64,000 nt of DNA from assembly GCF_026340465.1 (NCBI RefSeq), contig NZ_JAPEPC010000001.1:930001-994000 (forward strand). The letters run 5' to 3'. Source of the stretch: Streptomyces sp. NBC_01306 (lineage in GTDB: Bacteria > Actinomycetota > Actinomycetes > Streptomycetales > Streptomycetaceae). A program made the position numbers and the translations under genes. This document shows positions 48,802 to 57,422 of this stretch, piece by piece. The stretch's first letter is position 1. The number at the start of each line of letters is the position of its first letter. Under the pieces are notes generated by a model. It saw nothing but the letters and a program-made list of their open reading frames with translations. It was not told the DNA's origin and ran no database searches.

Positions 48802-50169
48802 ATGCAATACCGTTCCGAAGACCAGGGTCCGCCCCCTGGCTGCCCCGCCCACAACAGCGGCAAGAGCGTTCCGCTGTACGGGCCCGAGTTCGCCGCCGAT
48901 CCCGATGCCTACTACGAACACATGCGGGCGTACGGCACGGCGGCACCCGTCGAGCTGTCCCCCGGCGTGGAGGCACATCTCGTCACGGACTACGCGGCCG
49001 CGCTCCATGTGCTGCAGAATCCGGACGTGTTCGCGCGGGACTCGCGCCGCTGGCGAGCCCTGAGTGAGGGGCAGGTGCCGCTGGACAGCCCGATCCTGCC
49101 GATGATGGCGTACCGGCCGAACTGCCTGTTCACCGACGGCACTGAGCATCTGAGGCTCCGCCAGGCAGTGACGTCCTCGCTGGCCCGGATCGACACGCAC
49201 CGGGTGAGCCGACACGTCGACCGAGTCGCGACGTATCTCATCGAGCAGTTCAGCGGCCGCGGCCGTGCCGATCTGATCGCCGAGTACGCCCAGTTGGTGC
49301 CGCTGCTGGTGTTCAACGATCTCTTCGGCTGCCCCGCTGAGATCGGCGACCGGCTGGTGTACGGGATCTCCTGCCTCTTCGACGGCGTCGACGTCGAGAA
49401 GGCCAGCGAGATCCTGACAGAGTCCCTGTTCGAACTGGTCACGCTCAAGCGCTCCCAACCCGGTGAGGACATCACCTCCTGGCTGATGCAGCACGAGGCG
49501 CGGCTGTCCGACGAGGAGATGATCCACCAACTGGTCATGCTCATCGGGGCCGGCACCGAGCCCACCCAGAACATCATCGCCAACGCGCTGCGGCTACTGC
49601 TCTCCGACGACAAGTACTCGGGCGGCCAGCACTCGGCGGGTCTGCTCGTCGAGGATGCCATCAACGACGTGCTCTGGAATGGTCCGCCGATAGCCAACTA
49701 CGCGGCGCACTACCCGTTGTACGACGTCGACCTCTCCGGAACGACCCTGCGGGCCGGTGATCCGGTGGTCATCAGCTTCGCCGCGGCCAACAGCGATCCG
49801 GCCCTGTCGATGAGTCGTCAGACGCTCAGCAAGCGCGCGCACCTCGCGTGGGGCGCGGGCGTGCACGCCTGCCCGGCCAAGGATCCCGCACTGCTGATCT
49901 CGGTCCTGGCGATCGAGAAGCTCCTCAACACTCTGCCGGACATCGACCTGGCGGTACCCGCCGACACCCTGACCTGGCGGCCGGGCCCCTTCCACCGCGC
50001 GCTCGCCGCACTGCCCGCCCGCTTTACGCCCGAACACCGGGAAAAGCGCACATCCAGGCCTTACGCGACTGGCCCGCGCATACCGGAAAACACACCCGCG
50101 CCGCAGGGCCGCGGAAAGCCGGGAAAGGGTAGCTGGTGGAGTGGATTCCTGACATGGTGGAAGGTGTGA
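48802..50169 (+). CDS. Conservon cytochrome P450 with degenerate ExxR motif
   Basis: About 455 residues, 9 bp behind cvnD. The overall P450 layout is clear: C-helix HLRLRQAVTSSLAR, I-helix LIGAGTEPTQN, and heme loop WGAGVHACPAKDPA with the axial Cys. Two features are abnormal: the near-invariant K-helix ExxR is replaced (EDAINDVLWNGPP, with N and W where E and R are expected), and the heme loop has W for the first F and P after the Cys for the usual L/x-G. A ~45-residue basic/Pro-rich tail ends in WWSGFLTWWK, a possible membrane-touching segment. It may bind heme without normal monooxygenation, or act as a signalling effector of the conservon. The homologous position in the rar locus is RarE. 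Confidence 0.85.
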   Translation: MQYRSEDQGPPPGCPAHNSGKSVPLYGPEFAADPDAYYEHMRAYGTAAPVELSPGVEAHLVTDYAAALHVLQNPDVFARDSRRWRALSEGQVPLDSPILPMMAYRPNCLFTDGTEHLRLRQAVTSSLARIDTHRVSRHVDRVATYLIEQFSGRGRADLIAEYAQLVPLLVFNDLFGCPAEIGDRLVYGISCLFDGVDVEKASEILTESLFELVTLKRSQPGEDITSWLMQHEARLSDEEMIHQLVMLIGAGTEPTQNIIANALRLLLSDDKYSGGQHSAGLLVEDAINDVLWNGPPIANYAAHYPLYDVDLSGTTLRAGDPVVISFAAANSDPALSMSRQTLSKRAHLAWGAGVHACPAKDPALLISVLAIEKLLNTLPDIDLAVPADTLTWRPGPFHRALAALPARFTPEHREKRTSRPYATGPRIPENTPAPQGRGKPGKGSWWSGFLTWWKV

Positions 50170-50271
50170 CATCCACAACACCTTGAGTGACTTTACCGTC
50201 GCATGAATGTTCAGGCGGACGGGTAGACAGGGTTGGCAAATCTTACGTGATCTCTTCAACAAGGAGTCGCA

Positions 50272-51525
50272 GTGGAGCTCTCCCTGGCTACCCTGCCCGT
50301 CGAAAGGCGAGCGGTCGTTTCGCTTTTCTCGCGCATGCGAACACCGGCAGGCCAGGCGAATCCTTTCCCTTTCTACACGAAACTCAGGGAAATGGGAGAC
50401 GTGTTCCCCGCCCCGTGGGGCGGGTACCTGGTCACCCCGTACGACCTGTGCGACCAGGTACTCAGGGACCGGTCCTGGGCTGTTCCGAGCAGCGAGTGGC
50501 GTACCCGGCAGGCGGACGCCGCTCGCTGGAGCGCCCCCGCCTCGCTCCAGATGGGCGACACACTGCCCATGCTCAATCCGCCGGATCACACCCGAATGCG
50601 GCGCTCCATGGGGCACATGTTCGACCGCAAATCCCTTCAGATAATAAGTCATTCGGTCGACAGGAACACCGATCGACTGCTCGACCGGCTGACGGAGAAA
50701 TTGCAGGACGGTGAAGCCGATTTCTGCAAACTGGTGAGCGAGGAATTGCCGGTCGCGGTCATCGGCGAATGGCTCGGCCTGCCCCCCGACGATTACCCAC
50801 TCATGCGTGAACTCACGCACGATCAGGTATTCACCCAGGAATTATTCCCGTCGCACAGTCAGCTCGCGCTCTCGGATTCCGCGACCGCCCGATTGCGTGA
50901 GTACTTCACCACCCTGATCCGGGAGCGCCGCCGGAATCCGGGGAACGATCCGGTGTCAGCCTGGATCCGGACCTGGGACGGGATGGAACCCGACCGTGCC
51001 GTCGCCGACGAAGCGGTCTACTCCCTCGCGCTCTTCGTGGTGGTCGCCGGTCTGGAGACCACCTCCCACCTGCTCTCCGCCTCGGTCCGGCTGCTGCTTG
51101 AGCACCCCCTCCAGATGGAGTGGCTGCGCACGCACCCCGAGAACCTGCCGGCCGTGATCGACGAGGTGCTGCGCTACGACCCGCCGATCCACATGATCAG
51201 CAGGATCGCCCCGGCGGACAGCGTGCTCGGCGATGCGCTGATCCGTAAGGACGAGATGGTGCAGTTGCTGGTCGGCGCCGCACACCACGATCCGGCGAAG
51301 CACGAGGACGCCGAATTGTTCAACATCCACCGCAGGTCTTCGCACTTGAGCTTCGGCGGCGGAATTCACTACTGCCTGGGGGCCCCGCTGGCGCGGCTGG
51401 AGGCGACCTCCCTGCTGACCGGTGTGCTCAGGCGGCTGCCGGGGCTGCGTCTCAGCGGCACCCCGGTCTGGGCGCCGCGCGTGGCATTCCGCCGGCTCAC
51501 GGAACTCATGGTCGTCCAGGACTGA
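50272..51525 (+). CDS. Cytochrome P450
   Basis: About 417 residues, typical soluble bacterial class I P450. I-helix VVAGLETTSH, K-helix DEVLRYDPP (intact ExxR), and heme loop LSFGGGIHYCLGAPLARLE are all canonical. GTG 50272 has AAGGAG 7 nt upstream. It would hydroxylate or epoxidise a small molecule using electrons from a ferredoxin not encoded nearby. Following the unusual P450 by 102 bp on the same strand, it is probably in the conservon transcript. Substrate unknown. Confidence 0.92.
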   Translation: MELSLATLPVERRAVVSLFSRMRTPAGQANPFPFYTKLREMGDVFPAPWGGYLVTPYDLCDQVLRDRSWAVPSSEWRTRQADAARWSAPASLQMGDTLPMLNPPDHTRMRRSMGHMFDRKSLQIISHSVDRNTDRLLDRLTEKLQDGEADFCKLVSEELPVAVIGEWLGLPPDDYPLMRELTHDQVFTQELFPSHSQLALSDSATARLREYFTTLIRERRRNPGNDPVSAWIRTWDGMEPDRAVADEAVYSLALFVVVAGLETTSHLLSASVRLLLEHPLQMEWLRTHPENLPAVIDEVLRYDPPIHMISRIAPADSVLGDALIRKDEMVQLLVGAAHHDPAKHEDAELFNIHRRSSHLSFGGGIHYCLGAPLARLEATSLLTGVLRRLPGLRLSGTPVWAPRVAFRRLTELMVVQD

Positions 51526-51628
51526 AGAGCCGACGGGCCGGCCGGCCCCGGCAAAATCCGGAATATCTCAGTCAGCTCGTGGAAAGCGCATATGCCACGG
51601 GCCAGATCACAAGGAATAGAAGCACATC

Positions 51629-52390
51629 GTGGAAGATCTCAAAACACTCCGTGTGACGCATGAAGGCGCCGTACTGAAAGTGGAGTTGAGTACTCCGGAG
51701 ACGGGCAATGCGATCTCCGGCCGTGTCCTCGATGAACTCCTGGCCGTACTGGACAACTTGCACGACGATCCCGGAATCAGAGTGCTGGTGCTGTCCGGCG
51801 CGGGAGACGATTTCTGCCTGGGCGGTGAGCGCAGCGAATTCGCCGCGCTGCTCGCCACGGACCCCGGCGGCGCGGGGCTCCACGCGCTGGGCAACAAGGC
51901 GCGCCGGGTCTGCGACGCGCTCGCCACCGCCCACGCGGTGACCATAGCCCGGCTGCACGGCGGCGTGATCGGCGCCGGTCTCGGGCTCGCGGTCTTCTGC
52001 GATCTGCGGGTCGGCGCGGACACCAGCCGCTACCGGATGCCGGAGCTGGGGCTCGGTGTGCCGCCCGCCTGGGGCGGCGTACTGCCCCGGCTGCTCAACG
52101 AAGCGGGGACCGCCAGGGTCCGCGAACTGATCCTGACCTCGGACAACTTCAGCGCGGCGAAGGCGGCCGAGCTCTCCGTACTCCACAAGGTCGTTCCGGA
52201 GAGCGAGCTGGACGGCGCCGTAGCCCGGTGGATCAGACCACTGGTCAGACGATCGCCCGCCGCGCTGCGCAGCGCGAAGGTCATGCTCAACGCCTACGCA
52301 GGGGCCAGTCGGCTCGCGGACGCCTCACTCTTCGACACGGAACTGCTGCTGGCATCGGTGACCGCCGCGGAAGCGGCGCGGCTGCGCTGA
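51629..52390 (+). CDS. Enoyl-CoA hydratase/isomerase family protein
   Basis: About 253 residues, crotonase fold: VLVLSGAGDDFCLGGERSEF (first oxyanion-hole strand), ARLHGGVIGAGLGLAVFCDLRV (second), and YRMPELGLGVPPAWGG. In hydratases two Glu are catalytic; here the position after LGLGVPP is taken by Ala/Trp, so classic hydratase activity is uncertain and another crotonase reaction is possible. GTG 51629 has only a distant AAGGAA. It follows the second P450 by 103 bp and faces the aromatic-CoA operon. Confidence 0.85.
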   Translation: MEDLKTLRVTHEGAVLKVELSTPETGNAISGRVLDELLAVLDNLHDDPGIRVLVLSGAGDDFCLGGERSEFAALLATDPGGAGLHALGNKARRVCDALATAHAVTIARLHGGVIGAGLGLAVFCDLRVGADTSRYRMPELGLGVPPAWGGVLPRLLNEAGTARVRELILTSDNFSAAKAAELSVLHKVVPESELDGAVARWIRPLVRRSPAALRSAKVMLNAYAGASRLADASLFDTELLLASVTAAEAARLR

Positions 52391-52441
52391 GGCGACGGTC
52401 ATACGGAGGGGCCGCCGGGCCGCACCCCGGCGCAGCCGCCT

Positions 52442-53275
52442 TCAGCCAGTGCCGGCGATGAACTCCCGCAGTGCGGCGATCAGTTGCTCCGGCTGGTCCT
52501 CCGCGATCAGCGTTCCGCTGTCCTCGATCTCCAGGAGCCGCCCCTGCGGCAGCAGTTCGGCGAGACGACGGCCGTGGGCCCGGGGCATCATGCGGTCCTC
52601 CAGCGCCCACACCACCAGCGCGGGTCTGTCGAACGTCCGCAATCCCTCCGCTGCCTCCAGCAGCTCCGACTTGCGTACGCCCAGACCGTAGCGGCGGAAG
52701 TCCTCGCGGATCGCCCTGTCGGTGCGGAGCGGGCGGAGCCAGCCGTCGACGATCTCGTCGGGCACGGGCCGCTTGGTGAGCGCTCCGAAGCCGACCGGCA
52801 GACGCCGCAGCGGCTTGATCGCGAGGGTATGGACCAGCAGCGGGATGCCGCCCGGCATCCGGCAGGCCAGTACGAGCAGCTTGCCCGGGATGCCCGGCGG
52901 GTAGTTGTCGAAAGCCTCGCAGGAGATCAGGACCAGCCGGGCGAGCCGCTCCGGGTGCCGGGCTGCGACGGACTGGGCGCGGCCGCAGTCGTTCTCGACG
53001 AGGGTGACGTCCCGCAGCTCCAGCCGGTCGAGGAACTCGGCGATGAGCTCCGCCACCGAGTCCGGTGTCAGCGGTACGTCGCGGCGCATGGGGGTGCGGT
53101 GTGCGCCGTACGGCAGGGTGGGCGCGAGCACCCGGTGGTCGGAGCGCAGGCCGTCGATCACCTTGCGCCAGACGGTGGCGTCGTGCACGAGCCCATGGAG
53201 GAGGACGACGACGGGGCCTGAGCCGCCGGTGTCCACGTAGTCGACGGTGCCTGCGGTGAGTGTGATCTCGGGCAT
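52442..53275 (-). CDS. Alpha/beta hydrolase with Asp nucleophile elbow and missing His
   Basis: About 277 residues. Alpha/beta-hydrolase marks: oxyanion HGLVHDATVW, nucleophile elbow VENDCGRAQS where haloalkane-dehalogenase-like members carry the Asp nucleophile, cap region rich in Pro/Leu, and EDRMMP (acid). The usual catalytic His motif (DSGHF-xxxDxP) reads DSGTLIAEDQPEQL, so the His is replaced by Thr. The enzyme may be inactive or use another base. ATG 53275 is one base after the RidA stop. Last gene of the leftward operon acyl-CoA dehydrogenase - mini-ORF - RidA - hydrolase. Confidence 0.8.
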   Translation of the reverse strand: MPEITLTAGTVDYVDTGGSGPVVVLLHGLVHDATVWRKVIDGLRSDHRVLAPTLPYGAHRTPMRRDVPLTPDSVAELIAEFLDRLELRDVTLVENDCGRAQSVAARHPERLARLVLISCEAFDNYPPGIPGKLLVLACRMPGGIPLLVHTLAIKPLRRLPVGFGALTKRPVPDEIVDGWLRPLRTDRAIREDFRRYGLGVRKSELLEAAEGLRTFDRPALVVWALEDRMMPRAHGRRLAELLPQGRLLEIEDSGTLIAEDQPEQLIAALREFIAGTG

Positions 53276-53276
53276 G

Positions 53277-53675
53277 TCAGGACAGTACGGCGACTCCGTC
53301 GATTTCCACCATCGTCTGTTCGTCCCAGAGCCGCGTGGCGCCGATCACCGCCATCGCCGGGTAGTCGCGGCCGGCCAGCTTCCGCCAGATACGGCCCAGT
53401 TCGGCGGCGTGGGCGCGGTAGTCGGCCACATCGGTGGCGTACACCGTGACACGCGCGAGGTCGGCCGGATCGCCGCCCGCGGCGCGCAGTGCGGTGAGCA
53501 GGTTCGACAGCGCCACCTCGAACTGGGCCACCAGGGTGGTTCCGGTGACCTCCCCCGCACCGTTCAGCGCGGTCTGCCCCGCGAGGAAGACCAGCCGGGT
53601 ACCGGTGGCGGCGACGGCGTGGGAGAACCCGGTGGGCGGGGAGAGCTCCGGCGGGTTGACTCGGTCGAGGCTCAT
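53277..53675 (-). CDS. RidA (YjgF/YER057c/UK114) family protein
   Basis: About 132 residues. RidA marks: FSHAVAATGTRLVFLAGQTALNG, VAQFEVALSNLLTALRAAGGDPADLARVTVY, RDYPAMAVIGATRLW. The Arg that binds substrate carboxylates in deaminating RidA is not clear here, so it may belong to the Rid2/Rid3-like groups. Family members hydrolyse reactive enamine/imine intermediates. In an aminobenzoate pathway such a protein could deaminate an enamine product (inference). Its ATG overlaps the stop of a duplicated mini-ORF. Confidence 0.85.
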   Translation of the reverse strand: MSLDRVNPPELSPPTGFSHAVAATGTRLVFLAGQTALNGAGEVTGTTLVAQFEVALSNLLTALRAAGGDPADLARVTVYATDVADYRAHAAELGRIWRKLAGRDYPAMAVIGATRLWDEQTMVEIDGVAVLS

Positions 53676-53713
53676 GCGTACAGCTCCTTGGCGTCGGCGC
53701 GGTCGGGACTCAT
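53672..53713 (-). CDS. 13-residue mini-ORF from a junction duplication
   Basis: Encodes MSPDRADAKELYA. Its ATG overlaps the stop of the acyl-CoA dehydrogenase (ATGA) and its stop overlaps the ATG of RidA (ATGA). The 16-mer GTACAGCTCCTTGGCG (plus strand) occurs at both 53677-53692 and 53716-53731 within one or two bases, so the dehydrogenase end plus RidA start were copied in tandem. It may simply relay ribosomes to RidA. Confidence 0.5.
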   Translation of the reverse strand: MSPDRADAKELYA

Positions 53714-54819
53714 CGGTACAGCTCCTTGGCGATGATGGTCCGCTGGACCTCGGTGGCGCCCTCGTAGATGCGCGGGGCGCGGACCTCGCGGTAGAGGTGT
53801 TCGAGGAGGTGGCCGCGCTGGAGGGCCCGGGCGCCGTGCAGTTGGACCGCGGTGTCCACGACGTACTGGGCGGTCTCGGTGGCGAAGAGTTTGGCCATGG
53901 CGGAGCGCTTCGCGATACCGGGGTCGCCCGCGTCGCAGGCGGCCGCCGCCGCGTGGACCAGCAGGCGTGCGGCCTCGGTGCGGGTGGCCATCTCGGCGAC
54001 CTGGTGGGCCACCGCCTGCAGGTCCTTCAGCGGGCCGCCGAACGCGGTACGCCGGGAGGTGTGGCCGATGGTCGCGTCCAGGGCCGCCTGTGCCATGCCG
54101 ACGGCGAAGGCGCCCACGCTGGGGCGGAAGAGGTTCAGGGTGTTCATCGCGACCCGGAAGCCCCGGTCCGGCTCGCCCAGGACGTCCTGCGGCCCGACCG
54201 GCACCCCGTCGAAGTCCAGCGTCCCGATGGGGTGCGGCGAGAGCATGTCCAGCCGCGAACCCGTCAGCCCCGGGCGGTCGGCCGGCACCAGGAACGCGGT
54301 GATCCCCCGGGCTCCGGCACCCTCGGTCGTACGGGCGAAGACGGTGTAGAAGTCGGCGTCGGGGGCGTTGGAGATCCAGCACTTCGTGCCGGTCAGCCGC
54401 CACCCCCCGCCGTCCGGTGCGGCCTTGAGCTCCAGGGCCGCGGCGTCGGACCCCGCGCCGGGCTCGCTCAGCGCGAAGGCCGCGACGGCCCTGCCCGCGA
54501 TCACCTCGGGCAGCAGCCGCTCGCGCTGGTACATGGTGCCGGCCTGGACGAGGGGGTAACTCCCGAGGCCCTGGAGCGCGAGCGCGGTCTCCGCCTCGGT
54601 GCAGGCGTACGCGAGCGACTCGCGCAGCAGGCAGAGGTCCAGCGCGCCCGCCCGGAACAGCCGCTCCAGCAGGCCATGTTCACCGAGGGCGGCGACCAGA
54701 GGGCGGTTGACACGGCCGGGCTCCCCGGCCGCGGCGAGCGGGCCGAGCCGTTCGGCGGCCAGGGTGCGCAGTTCGGCGCACCACTTGCGCTGGTCCGGGT
54801 CCAGTGCGAATGCGGTCAT
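53710..54819 (-). CDS. Acyl-CoA dehydrogenase
   Basis: About 369 residues, standard FAD-dependent acyl-CoA dehydrogenase. FAALSEPGAGSDAA, TKCWISNAPDADFYTVFART, RTAFGGPLKDLQAVAHQVAEMATRTEAA and QLHGARALQRGHLLEHLYREVRAPRIYEGATEVQR are typical; the Glu of YEG is the catalytic base. It would oxidise a CoA ester formed by the pathway below. First gene of a leftward operon, divergent from the CoA ligase, with an 88-bp shared promoter region. Confidence 0.92.
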   Translation of the reverse strand: MTAFALDPDQRKWCAELRTLAAERLGPLAAAGEPGRVNRPLVAALGEHGLLERLFRAGALDLCLLRESLAYACTEAETALALQGLGSYPLVQAGTMYQRERLLPEVIAGRAVAAFALSEPGAGSDAAALELKAAPDGGGWRLTGTKCWISNAPDADFYTVFARTTEGAGARGITAFLVPADRPGLTGSRLDMLSPHPIGTLDFDGVPVGPQDVLGEPDRGFRVAMNTLNLFRPSVGAFAVGMAQAALDATIGHTSRRTAFGGPLKDLQAVAHQVAEMATRTEAARLLVHAAAAACDAGDPGIAKRSAMAKLFATETAQYVVDTAVQLHGARALQRGHLLEHLYREVRAPRIYEGATEVQRTIIAKELYR

Positions 54820-54844
54820 CCCCGATCCCCTCTATCGTGAACCG

Positions 54845-54872
54845 TTGACTGTCGTCACGCAAACGATACGCT
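54845..54872. promoter_or_regulatory. Promoter and operator of the aromatic-CoA ligase
   Basis: TTGACT (54845-54850) and TACGCT (54867-54872) are 16 nt apart and read right. The 20-mer at 54846-54865 fits TGACTnnCGTCACGnnnACG, also found at 60640-60659 before the hydratase-monooxygenase operon (15 identical positions). It sits on the -35 box. Confidence 0.55.
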
Positions 54873-54907
54873 CCATGTGCGATGCCGCCTAAGGGGGCGA
54901 TCCTGTG

Positions 54908-56506
54908 ATGGAGCTGAAAACCTCAGCGCACGTCGACACTTTTCCCCGCGACCAGCTGCCGCCCGCCGACCAGTGGCCCCGGCTGCTCCTCGATGACCTT
55001 CCCGGGCCGGCGTATCCGGACCGGCTCAACTGCGGGGCGGAGCTGCTGGACCGGACCGTCGAGCGCTTCGGCGCCGACCGCCCCGCCTTCCGCACCGGCG
55101 CCGGTGAGCTCTGGACGTACGGCGAACTCCGGGCCGAGGTCGGCCGTATCGCCCATGTCCTCACATCGGATCTCGGCGTCGTGCCGGGGAACCGGGTGCT
55201 GCTGCGCGGTCCCACCACACCCCATCTCGCCGCCTGCTGGCTCGCGGTGGTGAAGGCGGGCGCGGTGGCGGTGACCGTGCTGGCCACCCAGCGCCCGCAC
55301 GAACTGGCCGAGGTGTGCTCCCTCGCCCGGGTCAGCCATGCGCTGTGCGACATCCGCGCCGTCGACGATCTGGTGAAGGCGGAGGTCCCCGCGCTGCGGA
55401 TCACCACGTACGGCGGTGAGGGGCCACAGGACCTGCTGCGGCTGGCCGCGGCCAGACCCGATGTGTACGAGGCCGTCGCGACCTCCGCCGACGACGTGGC
55501 GCTGATCGCCTTCACCTCCGGGACCACCGGGCGGCCGAAAGGCTGTATGCACTTCCACCGCGATGTGCTGGCCGTCGCGGACACCTTCGCTCGGTACGTG
55601 CTGAAGCCCCGCCCCGACGACGTCTTCGCGGGCAGCCCGCCGCTCGGTTTCACCTTCGGCCTGGGCGGTCTGGTGGTCTTCCCGCTGCGCGCGGGCGCCT
55701 CGGTCCTCCTGCTCGAACGGTCCGGGCCGCGCCAGCTGCTGCCCGCGCTCGCCACTCACCGGGTGTCGGTGCTGTTCACGGCGCCGACCGCGTACCGCGC
55801 GATGCTGGACGAGCTGGACTCGTACGACGTCTCGGCGCTGCGCCGCTGTGTCTCGGCCGGGGAGAATCTGCCCGCGGCCACCTGGCACGCCTGGCACGAG
55901 CGGACCGGACTGCGCATCATCAACGGCATCGGGGCGACGGAGCTGCTGCACATCTTCATCTCCGCCGCGGACGACGCGGTGCGCCCCGGGACGACGGGGG
56001 TTCCGGTGCCCGGCTGGCAGGCCCGGGTGGTGGACCGCTCCGGCCGCCCGGTGCCCGACGGCGAGCCGGGCCTGCTCGCGGTGCGCGGTCCGGTGGGCTG
56101 CCGCTATCTGGCCGACGAGCGCCAGTCGGAGTACGTACGGGACGGCTGGAACCTCACAGGCGATACGTATCTGCGTGACCGGGACGGCTACTTCACCTAT
56201 GTGGCACGCGCCGACGACATGATCATTTCCGCCGGGTACAACATCGCGGGCCCCGAGGTCGAGGACGCACTGCTGCGCCATCCCGACGTCCTGGAGGCGG
56301 CGGTGGTGGGCCGCCCGGACCCGGAGCGGGGGCAGGTGGTGGTGGCGCATGTGGTGCTGCGCGAGGGGGCGGCGCGGGAGGCGGAACCGCTGCGAGAGTT
56401 CGTGAAGTCCGAGCTGGCTCCGCACAAGTGCCCCCGGGAGGTGGTGTTCGCAGGGTCACTGCCGCGGACCGGGACGGGCAAACTCCAGCGGTTCCGGCTG
56501 GGGTGA
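54908..56506 (+). CDS. Aromatic acid-CoA ligase (2-aminobenzoate/benzoate type)
   Basis: About 532 residues, adenylate-forming ANL family, with the benzoate/2-aminobenzoate ligase look: N-terminal SAHVDTFPRDQLPPADQWP, NCGAELLDRTVERFG, P-loop FTSGTTGRPKGCMHFH, NGIGATELLHIF and the hinge YVARADDMIISAGYNIAGPEVE, with catalytic Lys in TGTGKLQRF. It forms the CoA thioester of an aromatic acid using ATP. The fused monooxygenase at 57415 argues for 2-aminobenzoate (anthranilate) or salicylate. ATG 54908 (or GTG 54905) follows AGGGGG. Confidence 0.88.
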   Translation: MELKTSAHVDTFPRDQLPPADQWPRLLLDDLPGPAYPDRLNCGAELLDRTVERFGADRPAFRTGAGELWTYGELRAEVGRIAHVLTSDLGVVPGNRVLLRGPTTPHLAACWLAVVKAGAVAVTVLATQRPHELAEVCSLARVSHALCDIRAVDDLVKAEVPALRITTYGGEGPQDLLRLAAARPDVYEAVATSADDVALIAFTSGTTGRPKGCMHFHRDVLAVADTFARYVLKPRPDDVFAGSPPLGFTFGLGGLVVFPLRAGASVLLLERSGPRQLLPALATHRVSVLFTAPTAYRAMLDELDSYDVSALRRCVSAGENLPAATWHAWHERTGLRIINGIGATELLHIFISAADDAVRPGTTGVPVPGWQARVVDRSGRPVPDGEPGLLAVRGPVGCRYLADERQSEYVRDGWNLTGDTYLRDRDGYFTYVARADDMIISAGYNIAGPEVEDALLRHPDVLEAAVVGRPDPERGQVVVAHVVLREGAAREAEPLREFVKSELAPHKCPREVVFAGSLPRTGTGKLQRFRLG

Positions 56507-56579
56507 GCGGGTTGACGGCGCAGCCCGTCGCCCGGAAACCCGCGTGCCTCCCGCGCCGCCGCCGCGCACCATGTGCTGC

Positions 56580-57422
56580 ATGACATGGACCTTCACCCAC
56601 GATCTCGACAGCTTTCTCGCCACGGCGGAGCCCGCCGCCGCCCTGCACCCGGCCGGGAACACGCTCGTGCTGACCATCACCGCTGTACTGAAGCGCCATG
56701 GGGCGCGCTTCTACGGGGACGGCGCCCCGCTCTTCGGCTGGTGGCGGTCCCCGGCCGGCGTGGTGGACGGTGTCATCGTGTGGACGCCGCCGCACCCTCT
56801 GCAGGTCGGAATGGTGCCCGACGAAGCCGTGCTGTCGCTCGCGAATGCCTTCGAGGAGTGGGGGGTGACCGCCGTCAACGCCGAACGGGCGGTGGCCGAT
56901 GCGCTCACCGCCTCGTGGCCGGATCGGGCCATCGCACAGGAGCAACGCCTCCACCGACTGGCCGAGTTGACCCCGCCGTCGCCCTGCCCGGCCGGACAGG
57001 CACGTACCGCCACAACCGCCGACCATGAGCTGCTGGTGGAGTGGCACCGCGCGTTCGGTCGCGACACCGGACAGCCGGTGGCCCGGGCGGAGAGCTCCGT
57101 CGACGACCGGATCTCGTACGGCGGACTGGCGCTCTGGGAGCACCGGGGCGTCCCGGTGTCCATGGCCGGGATGACCCGCCCCACCGCGGGCACGGTGCGC
57201 GTCGCCCCCGTGTACACCCCGCCCGGCCTGCGCGGTCGCGGCTACGCGGCGGCGGTCACCGCGCACATCAGCCGGGCGGCGCTGGACGCGGGCGCGGCCG
57301 ATGTACTGCTCTTCACCGACCTCGCCAACCCGACCAGCAACGGCGTGTACCGGCGCATCGGATACCGGCCCGTGGCCGACCGGGCCGTTGTCACCAGGAC
57401 GGCCGTCCCTACCGTCACTTGA
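56580..57422 (+). CDS. GNAT-family acetyltransferase
   Basis: About 280 residues. The C-terminal ~120 residues hold the GNAT acetyl-CoA site: VAPVYTPPGLRGRGYAAAVTAHISRAAL (R-G-x-G-Y/A) and VLLFTDLANPTSNGVYRRIGYRPV. The N-terminal half is a divergent, GNAT-like repeat without the motif. ATG 56580 is chosen because the protein then starts at TWTFTHDLD; ATG 56571 and 56544 give only low-complexity additions. It starts 73 bp after the ligase stop and overlaps the end of the converging monooxygenase by 8 bp. Substrate unknown. Confidence 0.8.
   Translation: MTWTFTHDLDSFLATAEPAAALHPAGNTLVLTITAVLKRHGARFYGDGAPLFGWWRSPAGVVDGVIVWTPPHPLQVGMVPDEAVLSLANAFEEWGVTAVNAERAVADALTASWPDRAIAQEQRLHRLAELTPPSPCPAGQARTATTADHELLVEWHRAFGRDTGQPVARAESSVDDRISYGGLALWEHRGVPVSMAGMTRPTAGTVRVAPVYTPPGLRGRGYAAAVTAHISRAALDAGAADVLLFTDLANPTSNGVYRRIGYRPVADRAVVTRTAVPTVT

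Noticed and set aside
51534..51550. GGGCCGGCCGGCCC palindrome after the second P450
   Set aside because: No loop and no tail; a GC-rich self-complementary stretch of this kind is common at this base composition and does not make a terminator.
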